From the NCBI GenBank assembly GCA_015350385.1, contig WNKI01000001.1:3355599-3419598 (forward strand): 64,000 nt of DNA, in the 5' to 3' direction. Every line of letters starts with the position of its first letter. Position 1 is the stretch's first letter. The notes below the pieces were generated by a model. The model saw only the letters and a program-made list of their open reading frames with translations. It was not told the DNA's origin and searched no databases. Origin of the DNA: Aculops lycopersici (taxonomy: Eukaryota > Arthropoda > Arachnida > Trombidiformes > Eriophyidae). Of the stretch, positions 12,104 to 23,509 are shown in pieces. The translations under genes were made by a program, and so were the position numbers.

Positions 12104-14935
12104 ATGCCTCGTTCAAACATGTCCAAGTTTTCCATGGCTCCGAGTGTCCATGACTCTCGTTTATCGGCTGAGGCCGCTCGGTTGGCTAAGGAGTCGGCCC
12201 AAGAGGAATTGAATAGACAGATTCGAAGTGGCCTGTTAAGACAGCCATCCAATCCACAAGATCATGAAGCCATTTCAGCTTATATGAGGGAATACCAACC
12301 CATATATAAGATGCAATACTACAAGTTCTATGCCCAATTACTGCAACAAAGCCAAATCTTGGAACCAACTCCAAGAATCATCTACGTGGAAAATCCCGCA
12401 GCGACAAGATATCTGAGACCTCATACTGTTATTAATTTCAGTAGAACAAACCATTTCATTCGCAATTATGGGAAATATATAAGAGTTGGAAGAATTAACT
12501 TTTTGCTCGAGGGCGATATACATACTGAAACAAAAGAAGCCTTTCTATCTGCCTGGCCTGGTCCGCTCGATCGGACTGACAATCCGGACTTGAAGCATCG
12601 TGTAACTGGTTACATCGATACTCTATGCCAGGGTGATGTCGAGAGGCAAATTAGATATTGCAATACAACAAATGATGATCATCGAAAGATAATTATTAGA
12701 TTACTGACAAAGTTACTACACATGAATGGATCTATTGATGCCCCTGGAACGACGGATCTACTCCTCGACTCTCATTCAACTGAAATCCAAAGGGACGAGA
12801 GCAACAGAAATCCATTGAAGGCGCTGCAAAAGCTTCTGTTGAGGGGAAAACGGGCAGAAGCCGTCAAGTTGGCCAAGGATAGAAAATTGTGGGATCATGC
12901 GCAATGTCTAGCATTTCTACATAAATACCAACCCGGTCCTAATGCTCCTGTCTATCAGAGAGATAATCAAGGTTACTCCAGACTGAGGGACGATATACTT
13001 ATTGAGCTAAATAGCGAGTATATAAACTCTATGGATGAGTCCCAGAAGCTACTGAGTATTGTTTACAGCTCTTTGTTGAATCGCATCCTACAGAGTGACC
13101 CAGAATCTGCTAGTATGGTTAAGAATCACAACGTGGGCAATAACTTTTATGAATTCGCCCTATTGAGTGCGAATGATTGCGACTTGGAGTATGACCAAAC
13201 GAATGAACTGTTCAGGCTGATACTTGCTGTCAAGAGGGCTAGGATACAACCTGAAGTAGCCTACAATCACATCATATCATTGGGTTACTCCAGCTTGGAT
13301 AGCTATGATCCAGGCGAGGAGTTGTTTGCTGCAAATAGATCCTACATATCGTTCAACCAGGGAGACACCCCAACATCAAAAACTCTCATCATATCAAACA
13401 TGGACTTGTTAATCTTGAACGAGATTTGGGAGTATTGTCTCAATCTAGCAGCGGGTACTAGTAATAGCCGTACTGGTTACAAGTATATAGTCAATTTAAT
13501 TCCTTACAAGCTCGTGTTTGCATCTAAATTATTAGACTATGGGTTATATGAAATGTTCCAATTGTATCTGAACTCCTTGGAGCACGCTCTTTACAAAGGA
13601 AGATGCTATCAAGCTCACGATATGGATCCCGACTATGATTGGGAAACTATTCAACAAAGTGTTCATTACCTCAGAGGCTTGTGGGCAGAAACATTTAGCA
13701 AGTGTCCAGAGCTTTTACCTCGCGTCCTGAGCAACAACAATGATAAGTTCATCCAACTATATTCACAGCAAGCGGATGAAGTCTCACCTGTTCCCCTGAT
13801 GGCTGGTTACGATCAGCCTCCCCAACCTGAGTCTCATCTTCAGGATCCGATGGACAATTATGGCACACAGATTGACCACGTCGACTATTCAAAACAACAA
13901 GATTATTCAATACCCTATCAGCGACCGCCACCACCACCTCAGCCACCTCAAGTGGAAAATCTCTACAACAATTACAACAACCAACAAGCAAACAATCCAC
14001 CACCACCAGCATTCAGCAATAGTCAAGTCTCACAATACAGTGGTGGCGTCAATAGCAGCCATTGGCAAACCCAGGAAGGAATCTCTGATTTCAATCCAGA
14101 TCCCGATCCGGAAAGCGAGCCCCTTTCGACACTCGATAATCAAGGCGGCGAAAGTGGCGATCCATACGAGCCTGTGATGACTAGTTCCTCGCCAAACAAT
14201 AGCAGAAGAGAGTCAACCCAATCGCACGGCATGGGTCAGTCATTTGCCAACGCATTCTCGCCGATCGAGCCACCAATAGTTGATGATCCGTATGATGATG
14301 TTCCAAGGCCGAGATATCAACAACAACAACAACAGCAACAACAACACCATCAACAACAACTGTCGCTTCCTCCAGCGCCTCCCTTTTTGCCCCAACCCTC
14401 GAGGGGTGCACCTCCATTCAATTCCATACCATCTGGCAATCATAACCAAGAGAAGCAGCAGCAACCACAGCCATCGGCTAGCTCAAACGATAGTGGCATG
14501 AATAGTGTGTCAAATACAAACAGAGCAAGTGGTGGAGTTGGAGCCAACGGGGGAAGCTCAACAAGTAACAATAACAAGACAAATGATAACAACAAGACAG
14601 GCGAGGATGGATCCCAGCAGCAGTCTGATGATCAGCAAGGGGGTTTGTTGTCGAATTTTATTGGCACAGCCAAATCACTGATACCTAGGACTAATTCGAA
14701 ACTATTCATGTCAGGCAAGCCATCACATGTAGCCCACTTGCCGGACGATCGGGAGAAGAAGATTATTTTTGATGAGAAACTACAGCAATGGGTTGATACT
14801 GATCCGGAGGCAAAAGAGCAATCTAATGTTATGGACAACTACCAAGTGGTGCGACCGAAGCCAGGTGATCCTGAACCAGTGTACTCTGCTGTTAGCACTG
14901 TCAAATCTAAGAAGAGATTTCAAGGGATAGCTTAA
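12104..14935 (+). CDS. Sec16: Sec16, COPII coat scaffold at ER exit sites
   Basis: Sec16 organises ER exit sites and binds COPII subunits on the cytosolic face of the ER. Residues about 100-175 carry the start of the central conserved domain: HTVINFSRTNHFIR, then LLEGDIHTETKEAFLSAWPG and DNPDLKHRVTGYIDTL. The helical ACE1-type part follows (LLLRGKRAEAVKLAKDRKLWDHA, about 240-500). Residues about 500-850 are low-complexity and rich in Pro, Gln, Asn and Ser. The C-terminal conserved domain is present (LPDDREKKIIFDEKLQQWVD, about 880-905). At 943 aa it resembles the short Sec16B form; the long N-terminal region of Sec16A is missing, unless upstream exons exist. The start is the first ATG of the long frame. 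CAA/CAG repeats near 14320-14360 encode poly-Gln that may vary in length. Confidence 0.93.
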   Translation: MPRSNMSKFSMAPSVHDSRLSAEAARLAKESAQEELNRQIRSGLLRQPSNPQDHEAISAYMREYQPIYKMQYYKFYAQLLQQSQILEPTPRIIYVENPAATRYLRPHTVINFSRTNHFIRNYGKYIRVGRINFLLEGDIHTETKEAFLSAWPGPLDRTDNPDLKHRVTGYIDTLCQGDVERQIRYCNTTNDDHRKIIIRLLTKLLHMNGSIDAPGTTDLLLDSHSTEIQRDESNRNPLKALQKLLLRGKRAEAVKLAKDRKLWDHAQCLAFLHKYQPGPNAPVYQRDNQGYSRLRDDILIELNSEYINSMDESQKLLSIVYSSLLNRILQSDPESASMVKNHNVGNNFYEFALLSANDCDLEYDQTNELFRLILAVKRARIQPEVAYNHIISLGYSSLDSYDPGEELFAANRSYISFNQGDTPTSKTLIISNMDLLILNEIWEYCLNLAAGTSNSRTGYKYIVNLIPYKLVFASKLLDYGLYEMFQLYLNSLEHALYKGRCYQAHDMDPDYDWETIQQSVHYLRGLWAETFSKCPELLPRVLSNNNDKFIQLYSQQADEVSPVPLMAGYDQPPQPESHLQDPMDNYGTQIDHVDYSKQQDYSIPYQRPPPPPQPPQVENLYNNYNNQQANNPPPPAFSNSQVSQYSGGVNSSHWQTQEGISDFNPDPDPESEPLSTLDNQGGESGDPYEPVMTSSSPNNSRRESTQSHGMGQSFANAFSPIEPPIVDDPYDDVPRPRYQQQQQQQQQHHQQQLSLPPAPPFLPQPSRGAPPFNSIPSGNHNQEKQQQPQPSASSNDSGMNSVSNTNRASGGVGANGGSSTSNNNKTNDNNKTGEDGSQQQSDDQQGGLLSNFIGTAKSLIPRTNSKLFMSGKPSHVAHLPDDREKKIIFDEKLQQWVDTDPEAKEQSNVMDNYQVVRPKPGDPEPVYSAVSTVKSKKRFQGIA

Positions 14936-15209
14936 GTCTTTTTGATAGCAGTTGGGTTGATAGTTAGATCTACCGGAATGAATGAATTATAATTATTACA
15001 TTACTAAGACTAGCACAACGAAGAACTAAGGCCAGCGGGTTGCATGAATCTGTCTAAAATTGACCTCCATCTTAGGAATAAATTATGTTGAATTGTTAGA
15101 AAATTGACTCCCAATTGTTGTTTATATATTTATGCACTTGATATTTATTCATCTACGCTTTTAACCCGATCGATTTGATCTAATCTCCAGGTATTAGATC
15201 TAAATCTAT

Positions 15210-16451
15210 TTAGTGTTGTCTGGCCTTTGGACGGCACATTTGATAGAACTCATTGTGGACGGCCTCCCAGAGTAATGGGTTGAATAGTCCGCTTCCGGCC
15301 AAAGCATTGGTGTCTGCTCCACACCCGGCTGGCGCTTGGATGTTCGGTGCAATGCACTCGCCTGAAACGTGCTCAGGTAACATTGAGTATCCGTTTACAT
15401 CGACTCTCGGCATGAAGGTGCTAATTTCGGGCTCGTTTCTGATGAACTTAATCTTGGCATCCGTTTCCGGTGACGACGAGATTCTCGACTTGAAGATTCG
15501 GTTAAACATGCTAATTGGACTGTGCAGCGACCAGAGTTTTGGCTTGTAGCGATAACCGAGGATTTGGTCGAATAAATCGGGGAAATTATCGTCGAGCTTG
15601 ACGAAAAACTGGCCCATTGACCAACTGGAGAAGGCGAAGTCGGTGCCCTCAAAGTCAAGGACTAGAGTGGCACGGGCGTCGGCCGGATGGGTAAGCATCC
15701 AGTTGTTCAGGTACCAAGCGATGGCACGGAGCACATGCTCAATGGTTGGGTTCTCCTTCATAGATAGATCCCGAATGAGAGGTGCGCTTCGAGCCTTATG
15801 GGGTGGCAAACGGAGGGTAGCTTGATTCACGAAGTGTCTCGCTTTTTTGCTAGCAGTGCGAGCAGTGCTGTGGACAAACGAGATTAATCTTTTGGGCGTA
15901 AATCTTTCCAGATGCTTAACAACCTTACCCAGTGCACCAAGACGAATCCAAATAACCGGACTTCCGGCCTCTATTTGGCCAGTAGCGAGGTCCTGGTGCT
16001 GATGGGTTTGGCCATATTCAAAGATGAGTCCAAGTTTAAATAAATCGCAGGGGAACTTTGAGGCGTCCAATGAGTTCAAGCCCATCGCCTTGCGCCATCT
16101 GAGTGTATTGACGGCCAAGCCGTAGGCACGAAGCCAATCACCGCTGCGCTGATTGAAAAACTTTATATGGCTCAGGTAACTATCGGTGCTCATGAATGCG
16201 TCTACATCCTGTGGATCGTACAAATTTGGATGTGCATTTGCTTCGTTCAAGAAACTCTGTTTCAAATAGACAAGTGTTTCGTCGATCCCTGGCAATCCGG
16301 ATCGTAGAGGCGCACTTCCGGTTTCCGCAATGGCGACAGCATTTACCAAGGTCGAGGGGTCGGCACTGACTAGCGATGCTTGATCGGCGCCAAGGATCGC
16401 GGCAATTGCAATTAATGCAACCGCAGTGAGCATTTCGCAACGTATCAACAT
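15210..16451 (-). CDS. Secreted CRAL-TRIO domain protein
   Basis: CRAL-TRIO (Sec14-like) proteins bind and transfer hydrophobic ligands. The 413-aa chain begins with a clear signal peptide (MLIRCEMLTAVALIAIAAIL, likely cleaved near residues 22-31). A CRAL-TRIO N-terminal helical part follows (RSGDWLRAYGLAVNTLRWRKA, about 95-125). The lipid-binding fold runs from about 150 to 330 (SPVIWIRLGALGKVVKHLERF, then VLDFEGTDFAF, then DNFPDLFDQILGY, then KIKFI). The C-tail has four cysteines (SGECIAP, AGCGA, YQMCRPK). A signal peptide is unusual because the family is mostly cytosolic; the protein is probably extracellular or lumenal. Ligand unknown. It faces away from Sec16 and has a long empty region upstream. 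Confidence 0.85.
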   Translation of the reverse strand: MLIRCEMLTAVALIAIAAILGADQASLVSADPSTLVNAVAIAETGSAPLRSGLPGIDETLVYLKQSFLNEANAHPNLYDPQDVDAFMSTDSYLSHIKFFNQRSGDWLRAYGLAVNTLRWRKAMGLNSLDASKFPCDLFKLGLIFEYGQTHQHQDLATGQIEAGSPVIWIRLGALGKVVKHLERFTPKRLISFVHSTARTASKKARHFVNQATLRLPPHKARSAPLIRDLSMKENPTIEHVLRAIAWYLNNWMLTHPADARATLVLDFEGTDFAFSSWSMGQFFVKLDDNFPDLFDQILGYRYKPKLWSLHSPISMFNRIFKSRISSSPETDAKIKFIRNEPEISTFMPRVDVNGYSMLPEHVSGECIAPNIQAPAGCGADTNALAGSGLFNPLLWEAVHNEFYQMCRPKARQH

Positions 16452-19177
16452 ATTATCTTAATTTAGCTTTAATTGATTGATAGTTCAATATATAATCTAG
16501 GTAATCGGGGATTCATTCATAAGTTAATTAGATTGTGATTGTGTAGAGGATTTCCTTTTTGTTGTTCCTCAGTTGTGACGATAGATGAGTGTGTCTACGT
16601 TGTGTGATAATATCGTCAAGTTATCATTTTGCAAAACGCGGAACCTCGCACAGACGCAATTACTAAAAATAGACCTCTACTTGCTTGATAAATAGAGAGT
16701 TATTTTCTGGATAATCTTGTCGATTGACTCTAGCAGAGTGAAGTACTAAAAATATAATAGAAAGCGATGAGGAATTTCTTTCACATAACAGGTGGCGCTG
16801 TTTAGGTAGATTTGGCAAGATGATCACGCCACCGGGCAGCAAACGGACATGCGCTCTCACATTGCAACTCTAACAACTCAGTTCGTTGTCTCCTCGACTC
16901 ACCTGGACAGTAATTCTTTGCAAGGGTGGCACTCACGAATTGAGTTTAAAGACGAGGGATGCTCTCTTTAGTTCAAGTAAAACTTTCTCTCGGTTCAAGT
17001 AACGCCTTCGAAGCATCAAATCTGACCGTCTAGATATTGGAAGATTAGCACGCGGCGAGCGTGACTCAAAGATTCAAGTAATAGTAGAGTCTTACCCAAC
17101 AAACTGGCAAGTGAGTTGCAACGGGCAGGTAAGTTATCCAAACTTTACTCGAGAGTTCCATTAAGATCTACTTGAGGTTATTGATGCACAGAGGCTGCCG
17201 TTGAATGGGCGGGAGGAAGGAATTCTGGTGGCAAGATGATCGACTTCCAGTCCAAGCTCAAGTTTCGCGCTCTTCATTTCCAAGCTGTCGACGGTTTCCC
17301 TCCATCGACCAGCTGACTCTTGTTACCTGATCGAGCGTTCAGTTGTTCGATTCTAGGCTAACGAGTCTATGGAACCACGGAAGTCAGATAAATCACTCTC
17401 CTATCTGATGGACTCGCTCGGCAGGTAGTGTCGTCACTCGAATTGCGAAGTATAATGAGGCGCAACTTGGTTGCCCTCGAACTTGCAAGAGGTTTAGGCG
17501 AAGGAGTAGAGAGAAGAGAGAAAGAAAGGGAGGGAGAGTTGAGGAGGGAAAAACGCCAGAGAAGTCGCTAGCTTGTTTGCTAGATGCCCATCTACCTGTC
17601 GATTTTCGTCAGGTAAGTGCAAAAGGACAACTTCTACTCTCTCTGTCGTTCTCCCTAAAAGTCACTACGTGATCAGGGCGTCACCAGAATAAAGGGCAAA
17701 GAAGAAGAGAAATAGACTACACGCTTATTAGCGCATAGATTGCCGCTCGACTCCATTAACCAGACTAAAAGCTCTAGGTTATGTGACGATCCAGTGACTT
17801 TGCCTTAGTTTACTCGCCAGCTAAATCGAGGGGCTTTGTCTTTTTTGCCTGCCCTCTAAACCTTGCACACGAATCTAAACGACACACGACAGTCCGCAAC
17901 ACTCGTGAGTTGCGGCCAGGCAACATAGCGAACCAGCGACCCTATGTCCCGTTAGTCGTCACTCATAACGAGATCATGCAGTCGAGCGAGCGCATGGTGA
18001 CGGCGGCCCATTAGGTTGGCTGGCCATTACAACAAAGCTAGCTCGCAAGCTAGTTGGTCGTCTAGCAGGTTGGCGTCGTTATGATGATTATTATTATTAT
18101 TGTCATAGGGGCCCAGAGCGAGAAATCGTCGTGGCCGTCGCTATCGACGAGCACAGCGCCGGAAGTCGGGGCTCAACACACGGTGGTGTCCAGAGGGGGA
18201 GATATAAACTATGTGCAGGCCGCCCCCAGAGTTGTTAGCTCGGAACTCGAGTCGTTGCGTGATTTTATCTCTGTCTCCTCTCTCTAAACTTTAGCGAGCC
18301 GACCGAGCAACCACTTGATTTTGGTCGTCATCACCAGGGCGCAAGGTAACTACGCTCATCTGGGCTCACTAAGTCACCTGAGTTGGTGCCTAAATGTCGT
18401 CGCCGCCCCCCCCTTAATGTCGGCTGCGGCAACACACTGTCGGCTGATGAGTGGCTGGCCGAAATCAAACTAGACGCAAAGGAGCGTCTCTACATTTGGG
18501 TTGTTAGCATGGCGGCGAGAGTGTTTTCTGTTTTTAGTTTCTGTTTCACCCAAATGCCGACAACACATGACAACGCGTAGCGAGTATAATGAGGCAGGTG
18601 GTTGTTCGCTTAAATTAGCCTGGTAACATTGGATTGAAAGCGCAAAGCGCCGCTCAAGCAGACCGAGCAATTGATTTCAATTTACGACACCACCACCACC
18701 AACACCGCCGCAACCGTCGAGGCAAGAGGCGGAAGCGGAAGTGAGTGGGTGAGTGAATGAGACGCAAGTGCAGTTACATAGTTGGTTTTGATGCTCGCCG
18801 CGACTTGATATTGGCGGCGGTAAAGGAACTGGAAAAAGTGAGCCTCTCGCTTTAACGGAACCATTCATCTTTCACACTCGCTTGCCTTTCTCCGTCTCAG
18901 AGTCGCCAAGTTGATGTCTGAATCTTGGAACGAGATTCACTTGCCCTCCTCATTTTGGTGTGGCTGTCAGAAGCCATTTGGATCATTGCTCATCGTTTGA
19001 AGGTTGCACTGCTCACCTAGGCGATCGTTAAGACCATTCACTCTCTCGCTCTCATGGGGACCGTTGGGTGGGAATTGTCATGAGAACCACTACCACTGGA
19101 ATCGCTCGCCCTCCAAACTCAGTGTTTGTCGTGGTGGTTGTTGTTGAGCAAACTGTTGTAGTGGAGTTGGAGGCTCA

Positions 19178-19212
19178 TATTATTATTACTATTATTATTA
19201 TTGTTATTATTA
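19178..19212. repeat. ATT microsatellite
   Basis: Imperfect run of ATT triplets interrupted by ACT and GTT. Non-coding. Confidence 0.75.
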
Positions 19213-20582
19213 TCGGCCGTTTAGCCGACACTCGGCAATTTGAAAAGCCAGCCATGAGTTAGATTCGCTCGCTTTGGGGTACCCGCTTGAGGGGCTCAAG
19301 TGGCGGCATGAGTTTTGGTCATGATGCTGATGATGATGATGACTTAACTGTTATGTGAAAAGCAGGCCAACTCACTGAGGATTCGGAGCACGAATGGCAC
19401 CAAGAGTCGGCCACCACGAGAGGCACCTGCTCACTTCCGGCCATCGACATGGCGAGCCTCTTCAGCTTCTCGGGCCTAGCTAGCGTCCAGCAACATCTTT
19501 CAGTCTTTCTGTCGCCAGCCAACTCTCGAGGCGACTCCAAACATAGCTGAGTTGCTTGTCCTCGAGATTGAAGTTTTCAATTTCAATCTCCCGTAAAAAA
19601 GAGAGTGAGGAATTGCCTTTCCCCTTCCCTTTCCCAGTGGACCAACATGGCAGCTGATCTCTCTTTGTTCTGTTCTAGGTTACCAACAAGAGCCAAACTA
19701 GCCTTCGATCGATTTGACGAAACAAGTGGCGAGCCAAAGAAACCAAACCAGCGGCCAGCTGGCCAACTAGACCGAGGGAAAATCAATTTCAATTCGAAGT
19801 CGGCGTCACCTTTGCTTGCTTGCTGGCCGCTCGGTGGCCTCTTTCGCCAGAATCCACGCGAGAATCTCTCTCTGCCTCACCAGAGAGCGAGGGAGAGAGA
19901 GATTGATCGACGCGTGAGATTTGCGACAGTTGGTCAGCTGGCCAATTGCCACTGTGAAGACAAACAGAACTCTAGATGGAAATTCTTGCAACCGACTGTG
20001 CAGGCCTCTGCTGCTACTTTTGCCTCTGTTTGGTCGCTATCTTAACCATGGCCATGTTTTATCATCGCCTAGCATCTTGGCCAGAAGCGAGACGCTGAGC
20101 ATATGGTCGGACTTACAGTGGACTGCTCGGCCAACTGCCCCGAGTCGCTCCCGTCATCTTGCCTTCGTTTCCGGTGGCCTAGAGAGGAGCTGAGTTCAGC
20201 ACAATGAGCTCGGCAGAAGTTTGGTGAGAATGGAAATGTTGATGATGATGAAGACGATGAGCGGGGAACGAACTAATCTGCTCAATGTCATCTCTCACTG
20301 TCGTTGCTAGTGAGAAAGATGAGCAACCGAACAGAAAATGAACAATGCACCTGAAATTTCATTTATTTCTCTCCTGTCGCCGCTTTTGTCCATTGTACCT
20401 CTAGATCTCGTGTAGCAGCTCGTATGGCGAATATCGTCAGGTTATGTGCGAGTTTGCAGCATTTTGCTACAAGCTTTTTTGCTTACGTCACACGAATGCT
20501 GGACAAGTGAGTTCTCTAGTTTCAAATGGCCAGCAAGTAAGTCATTTGTTGTAGCTGGATTGTCATGGTTGCCTCGTTTGTG

Positions 20583-20601
20583 TTGGTGGTGGTGGTGGTG
20601 G
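20583..20601. repeat. GGT microsatellite
   Basis: Short run of GGT triplets in non-coding DNA. Confidence 0.75.
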
Positions 20602-20732
20602 CAGGGCACCTTTACTTTGCGTAGCAAAGCTCGTGACTCGTGTCGTGGTGGCGATTAGCAAATGGACAAGTGAGCAAATTTCGCCCCCACTCACTGAAGT
20701 CCCAGTTTACTGCCCTAGTCTTGCGCGTAGCA

Positions 20733-20795
20733 GGCAGTTCATTTGGGCTGTAGTTACCCTTCTAATATGGCATCGTATAACCCAAATGAACTGCC
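20733..20795. ncRNA. Candidate hairpin RNA (pre-miRNA-like)
   Basis: The 15 bases GGCAGTTCATTTGGG at 20733-20747 are the exact reverse complement of 20781-20795. Inside the perfect stem a C/A mismatch is followed by four more possible pairs (one G-U), leaving a terminal loop of about 23 bases. The 63-nt total is the size of an animal pre-miRNA. I do not match the arms to a known miRNA seed and the strand is undetermined. A chance inverted repeat or paired protein-binding sites are the alternatives. Confidence 0.35.
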
Positions 20796-21269
20796 GCTTT
20801 GCAATCAGATGAGATTACTCGAGTCCGTCTCCAACTAATCCCTTGATGGTTTTAGGAGTAGGGCGAGCTAGGGTTATTTCCCAAAGGTTTAGGCCAACTC
20901 CAACATTCGAGCCTCAAGGCACCAGATTCGCCCGCCTGCCTTTATGGAATAAAGTCTCTGTTGGCCAACTAGACTTGGCTCCCCCAGCCTACTGAACAGA
21001 GTTTATCAATCAATACTAACCACTAACCTGCTGCTTATTTCCGTCCATTCCTCAGACAAACAACAACCAAGTTTATCAGGATCCACCAGAAAGAAAGAGA
21101 GAGAGACTTGTTTGTGATGATTAGACGACTCTCAGGTGGGCGCCGCCAGTCACTCGATTGATGGATGGGCGGCTAGTGGGTTCCATTGGATTGCGCCAAC
21201 TTTCCCCCTGTCCAACTATCGCTTGCGCTTGAAGCCAACTGAGGTCATGGTTAGGAGGAGTGAATAATG

Positions 21270-21322
21270 ACTAGCTGGCTAGCTAGCCAACCACTCAGTC
21301 AGTCAGTCCGCCAGCCAGCTGG
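21270..21322. repeat. Tetranucleotide-like tract (CTAG/GTCA/GCCA)
   Basis: Stuttering CTAGCTGG, CAGTCAGT and CCAGCCAG units, typical of replication-slippage sequence. Confidence 0.6.
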
Positions 21323-21622
21323 ACGATTTAGCAAGTGAGCTAAGACAAACAAACTAGCGCATTCAACGACGAAACCACCACTTCTTTTGCTACTACTGCT
21401 ACTGCTGCTATCCCCAATGCCGAGTCAGGCAAACAATGGACATGCAGATTATATTCTTGGCACCAAGACCTCGACACCTAAACAATTATTGGTTCCCTTT
21501 CTCAGCCGCTCAAGCAAATTTAGCAGTTGTTGTGAGAGGTTAACTCAACTCGACAGGTATTCTAGGTGGTGGCTGTTGTTGGGCTGTTGGTGTTAGTTCG
21601 GCGCCAATAGTAGAGGACCAGG

Positions 21623-23434
21623 ATGAATCGACAATCGCCAAAAGCGCTAACCAACCATTTGATCCCAATTTTCTCGCTATTGTGCCTTATAATTTGCTCG
21701 CTTAGTTTTGGCCTTTGTTATGTTAATAATAATACAAACTCAAACGCTAGCACGAGTAGCACCAACATTCAGCCGGAAGTGTCGGCGGTCCCGCTGCATT
21801 CGGTTTCCATATTGGAGGTGGCAAATGTTACAAATACAGAATCACCATTAACCTCCAGCCCAATGATAACTGAATCACAAGTTTCCATGTCTACTAGACA
21901 AGAGTTTGAATTTAAGGCCCAAACTCCGGATCCCTATGAGGTGATAAGCTCCAGCGAGATACTCGACAATCAGCAGGCCGATAGCTTTGTTCACGAGCAG
22001 CACCAGGATGTACCAACTTCCGGCGGAAAACAGGAGCCAACCAATGACAACAATCGCGATAAACACAGTCGCTCGCAATATCAACACAATTCTATAGGAG
22101 GCAGCAGCAGCAGTAGTAACGATGACAACGACAATTCCAACGCCTACAACGACGACCACGACGATAGTCTCAGATTTGTTGGAACATCGACTCAATCCTC
22201 GTCCTCAGCGGATGAAACTTCGGCGGCGACGACAACAACCACCAGTCAGCAGCTCATATCACGTTATCTCCTCCAAAGTCTAACACTAGGCCTACTAATT
22301 CTAGTCTCTCTTTCGCTAGCTCTTATTTACTCGCTCAAATTTTGCCTATGCCGAAAGAGGAAGCTCCACCGTCGAGCCTCATCCCGTTGGCCAGTACATC
22401 TACTGCGTCAGCATAACCTAATCTCAGACGCCAGTGCTAGTATCAACGGCTATCACCATTCGCAAGCTGAGCGGTTGGCCCAGGAGCTCCTATTTGGTTC
22501 AACAACAGACACCACTTGCACTTGTCTCAATGCCTCAACACTGAGAGCAGCAATGGCAGCTGCAGCAGCAGCCACTTCCGGTTCAGCTCCTACTCCGCCC
22601 CTTAGGTACCAGTCGCTATTGGCACCAAATTTATGGGCACCATCAACGACTCAACAATCGAGCGTAAACACAAATCCTGATTACCGTTCACCTGGCGAGT
22701 TTGTGTACCAGCAATTGGCTTTGGCCGAGAGACTTGCAATTCATAATGAGCAGACAATGTTGAGTCCCATGACCAACCGGCCACCTACCTACTCTGAGTT
22801 ATTCAACAACTCTAATCCAAATCATCACCCGCAACAGCAGCAACAACAACAGGAGACGCCATTGAGACACCAACCGCCTGGCAACCACTCACCAGGCGGA
22901 CAGGAATCTCTGGGCAATAGGACACCTGTTCGCGTTCATCAACATGAGCCATCGGCTGGTTCGCCACTAGTGTCTTCTTCGGATGATACCTGCGACTTGG
23001 TAACCACTAGTCACAATCTCAACACAACAACTATAGAAACCAGCGAAACAAGTGGGTACGTCGGCAGCAGCAGTCGGCAGGCCAATGAAACCACGAGCGA
23101 CTCAGATGATCATTGTGATATTAGAGTGGATACAGTCGCCAGTTCCAGCACAACAAGTGGCAGTGTTGCGGCATCATCTAACAACTGCCCAAGACAAAGC
23201 AATCTCCTAGTCAAATTAAATCTCAACAAAACCAGACTACTTTCACCTGAGGACCTAGTGTTGCTCTCAAAGCTCATCGATGTGCCTATTATGGTCCAAG
23301 AGGGAGCAACAATTCCGACGATAGCAGGATCTGGTCAGCAATCAAACCAACCGATCGGAAGAGGACGCAATACCGAGTCCGCAACAAATGACCATGTAAA
23401 TGATCGCAATGATGATGATGATGCTGGTAGATAG
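21623..23434 (+). CDS. Single-pass membrane protein with a PPxY motif, function unknown
   Basis: Not assigned to a named family. The 603-aa chain has an N-terminal signal peptide (hydrophobic LIPIFSLLCLIICSLSFGLC, residues about 13-32) and an ectodomain of about 180 residues very rich in Ser, Thr and Asn, probably glycosylated. One transmembrane helix follows (about 216-240), then a Cys/Arg/Lys stop-transfer (KFCLCRKRKLHRR) and a long low-complexity cytoplasmic tail. The tail contains RPPTYSELF near residue 386, a PPxY motif of the type bound by WW domains such as those of Nedd4-family ubiquitin ligases. Known PPxY membrane adaptors include commissureless and LDLRAD4/PMEPA1; resemblance to them is confined to architecture. 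The single-exon start ATG is at 21623. Confidence 0.75.
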   Translation: MNRQSPKALTNHLIPIFSLLCLIICSLSFGLCYVNNNTNSNASTSSTNIQPEVSAVPLHSVSILEVANVTNTESPLTSSPMITESQVSMSTRQEFEFKAQTPDPYEVISSSEILDNQQADSFVHEQHQDVPTSGGKQEPTNDNNRDKHSRSQYQHNSIGGSSSSSNDDNDNSNAYNDDHDDSLRFVGTSTQSSSSADETSAATTTTTSQQLISRYLLQSLTLGLLILVSLSLALIYSLKFCLCRKRKLHRRASSRWPVHLLRQHNLISDASASINGYHHSQAERLAQELLFGSTTDTTCTCLNASTLRAAMAAAAAATSGSAPTPPLRYQSLLAPNLWAPSTTQQSSVNTNPDYRSPGEFVYQQLALAERLAIHNEQTMLSPMTNRPPTYSELFNNSNPNHHPQQQQQQQETPLRHQPPGNHSPGGQESLGNRTPVRVHQHEPSAGSPLVSSSDDTCDLVTTSHNLNTTTIETSETSGYVGSSSRQANETTSDSDDHCDIRVDTVASSSTTSGSVAASSNNCPRQSNLLVKLNLNKTRLLSPEDLVLLSKLIDVPIMVQEGATIPTIAGSGQQSNQPIGRGRNTESATNDHVNDRNDDDDAGR

Positions 23435-23509
23435 CATTTGTATTGATACTTTTTTAATTATCTGTTAATGGTATAGTTGTGGTCGTTATTATTAATAAAT
23501 AATTAATAC

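Larger units (their letters stand above)
16452..21622. other. 5.2 kb region without a recognisable gene
   Basis: No frame gives a credible protein. The region holds ATT and GGT microsatellites, GCCA/GTCA tetranucleotide tracts near 21270-21322, a 15-bp inverted repeat able to form a pre-miRNA-sized hairpin (20733-20795), and CAGGTA hexamers at 17126, 17422 and 17610. It lies upstream of both the CRAL-TRIO gene and the PPxY membrane protein gene, so it may carry regulatory DNA for either. Confidence 0.5.
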
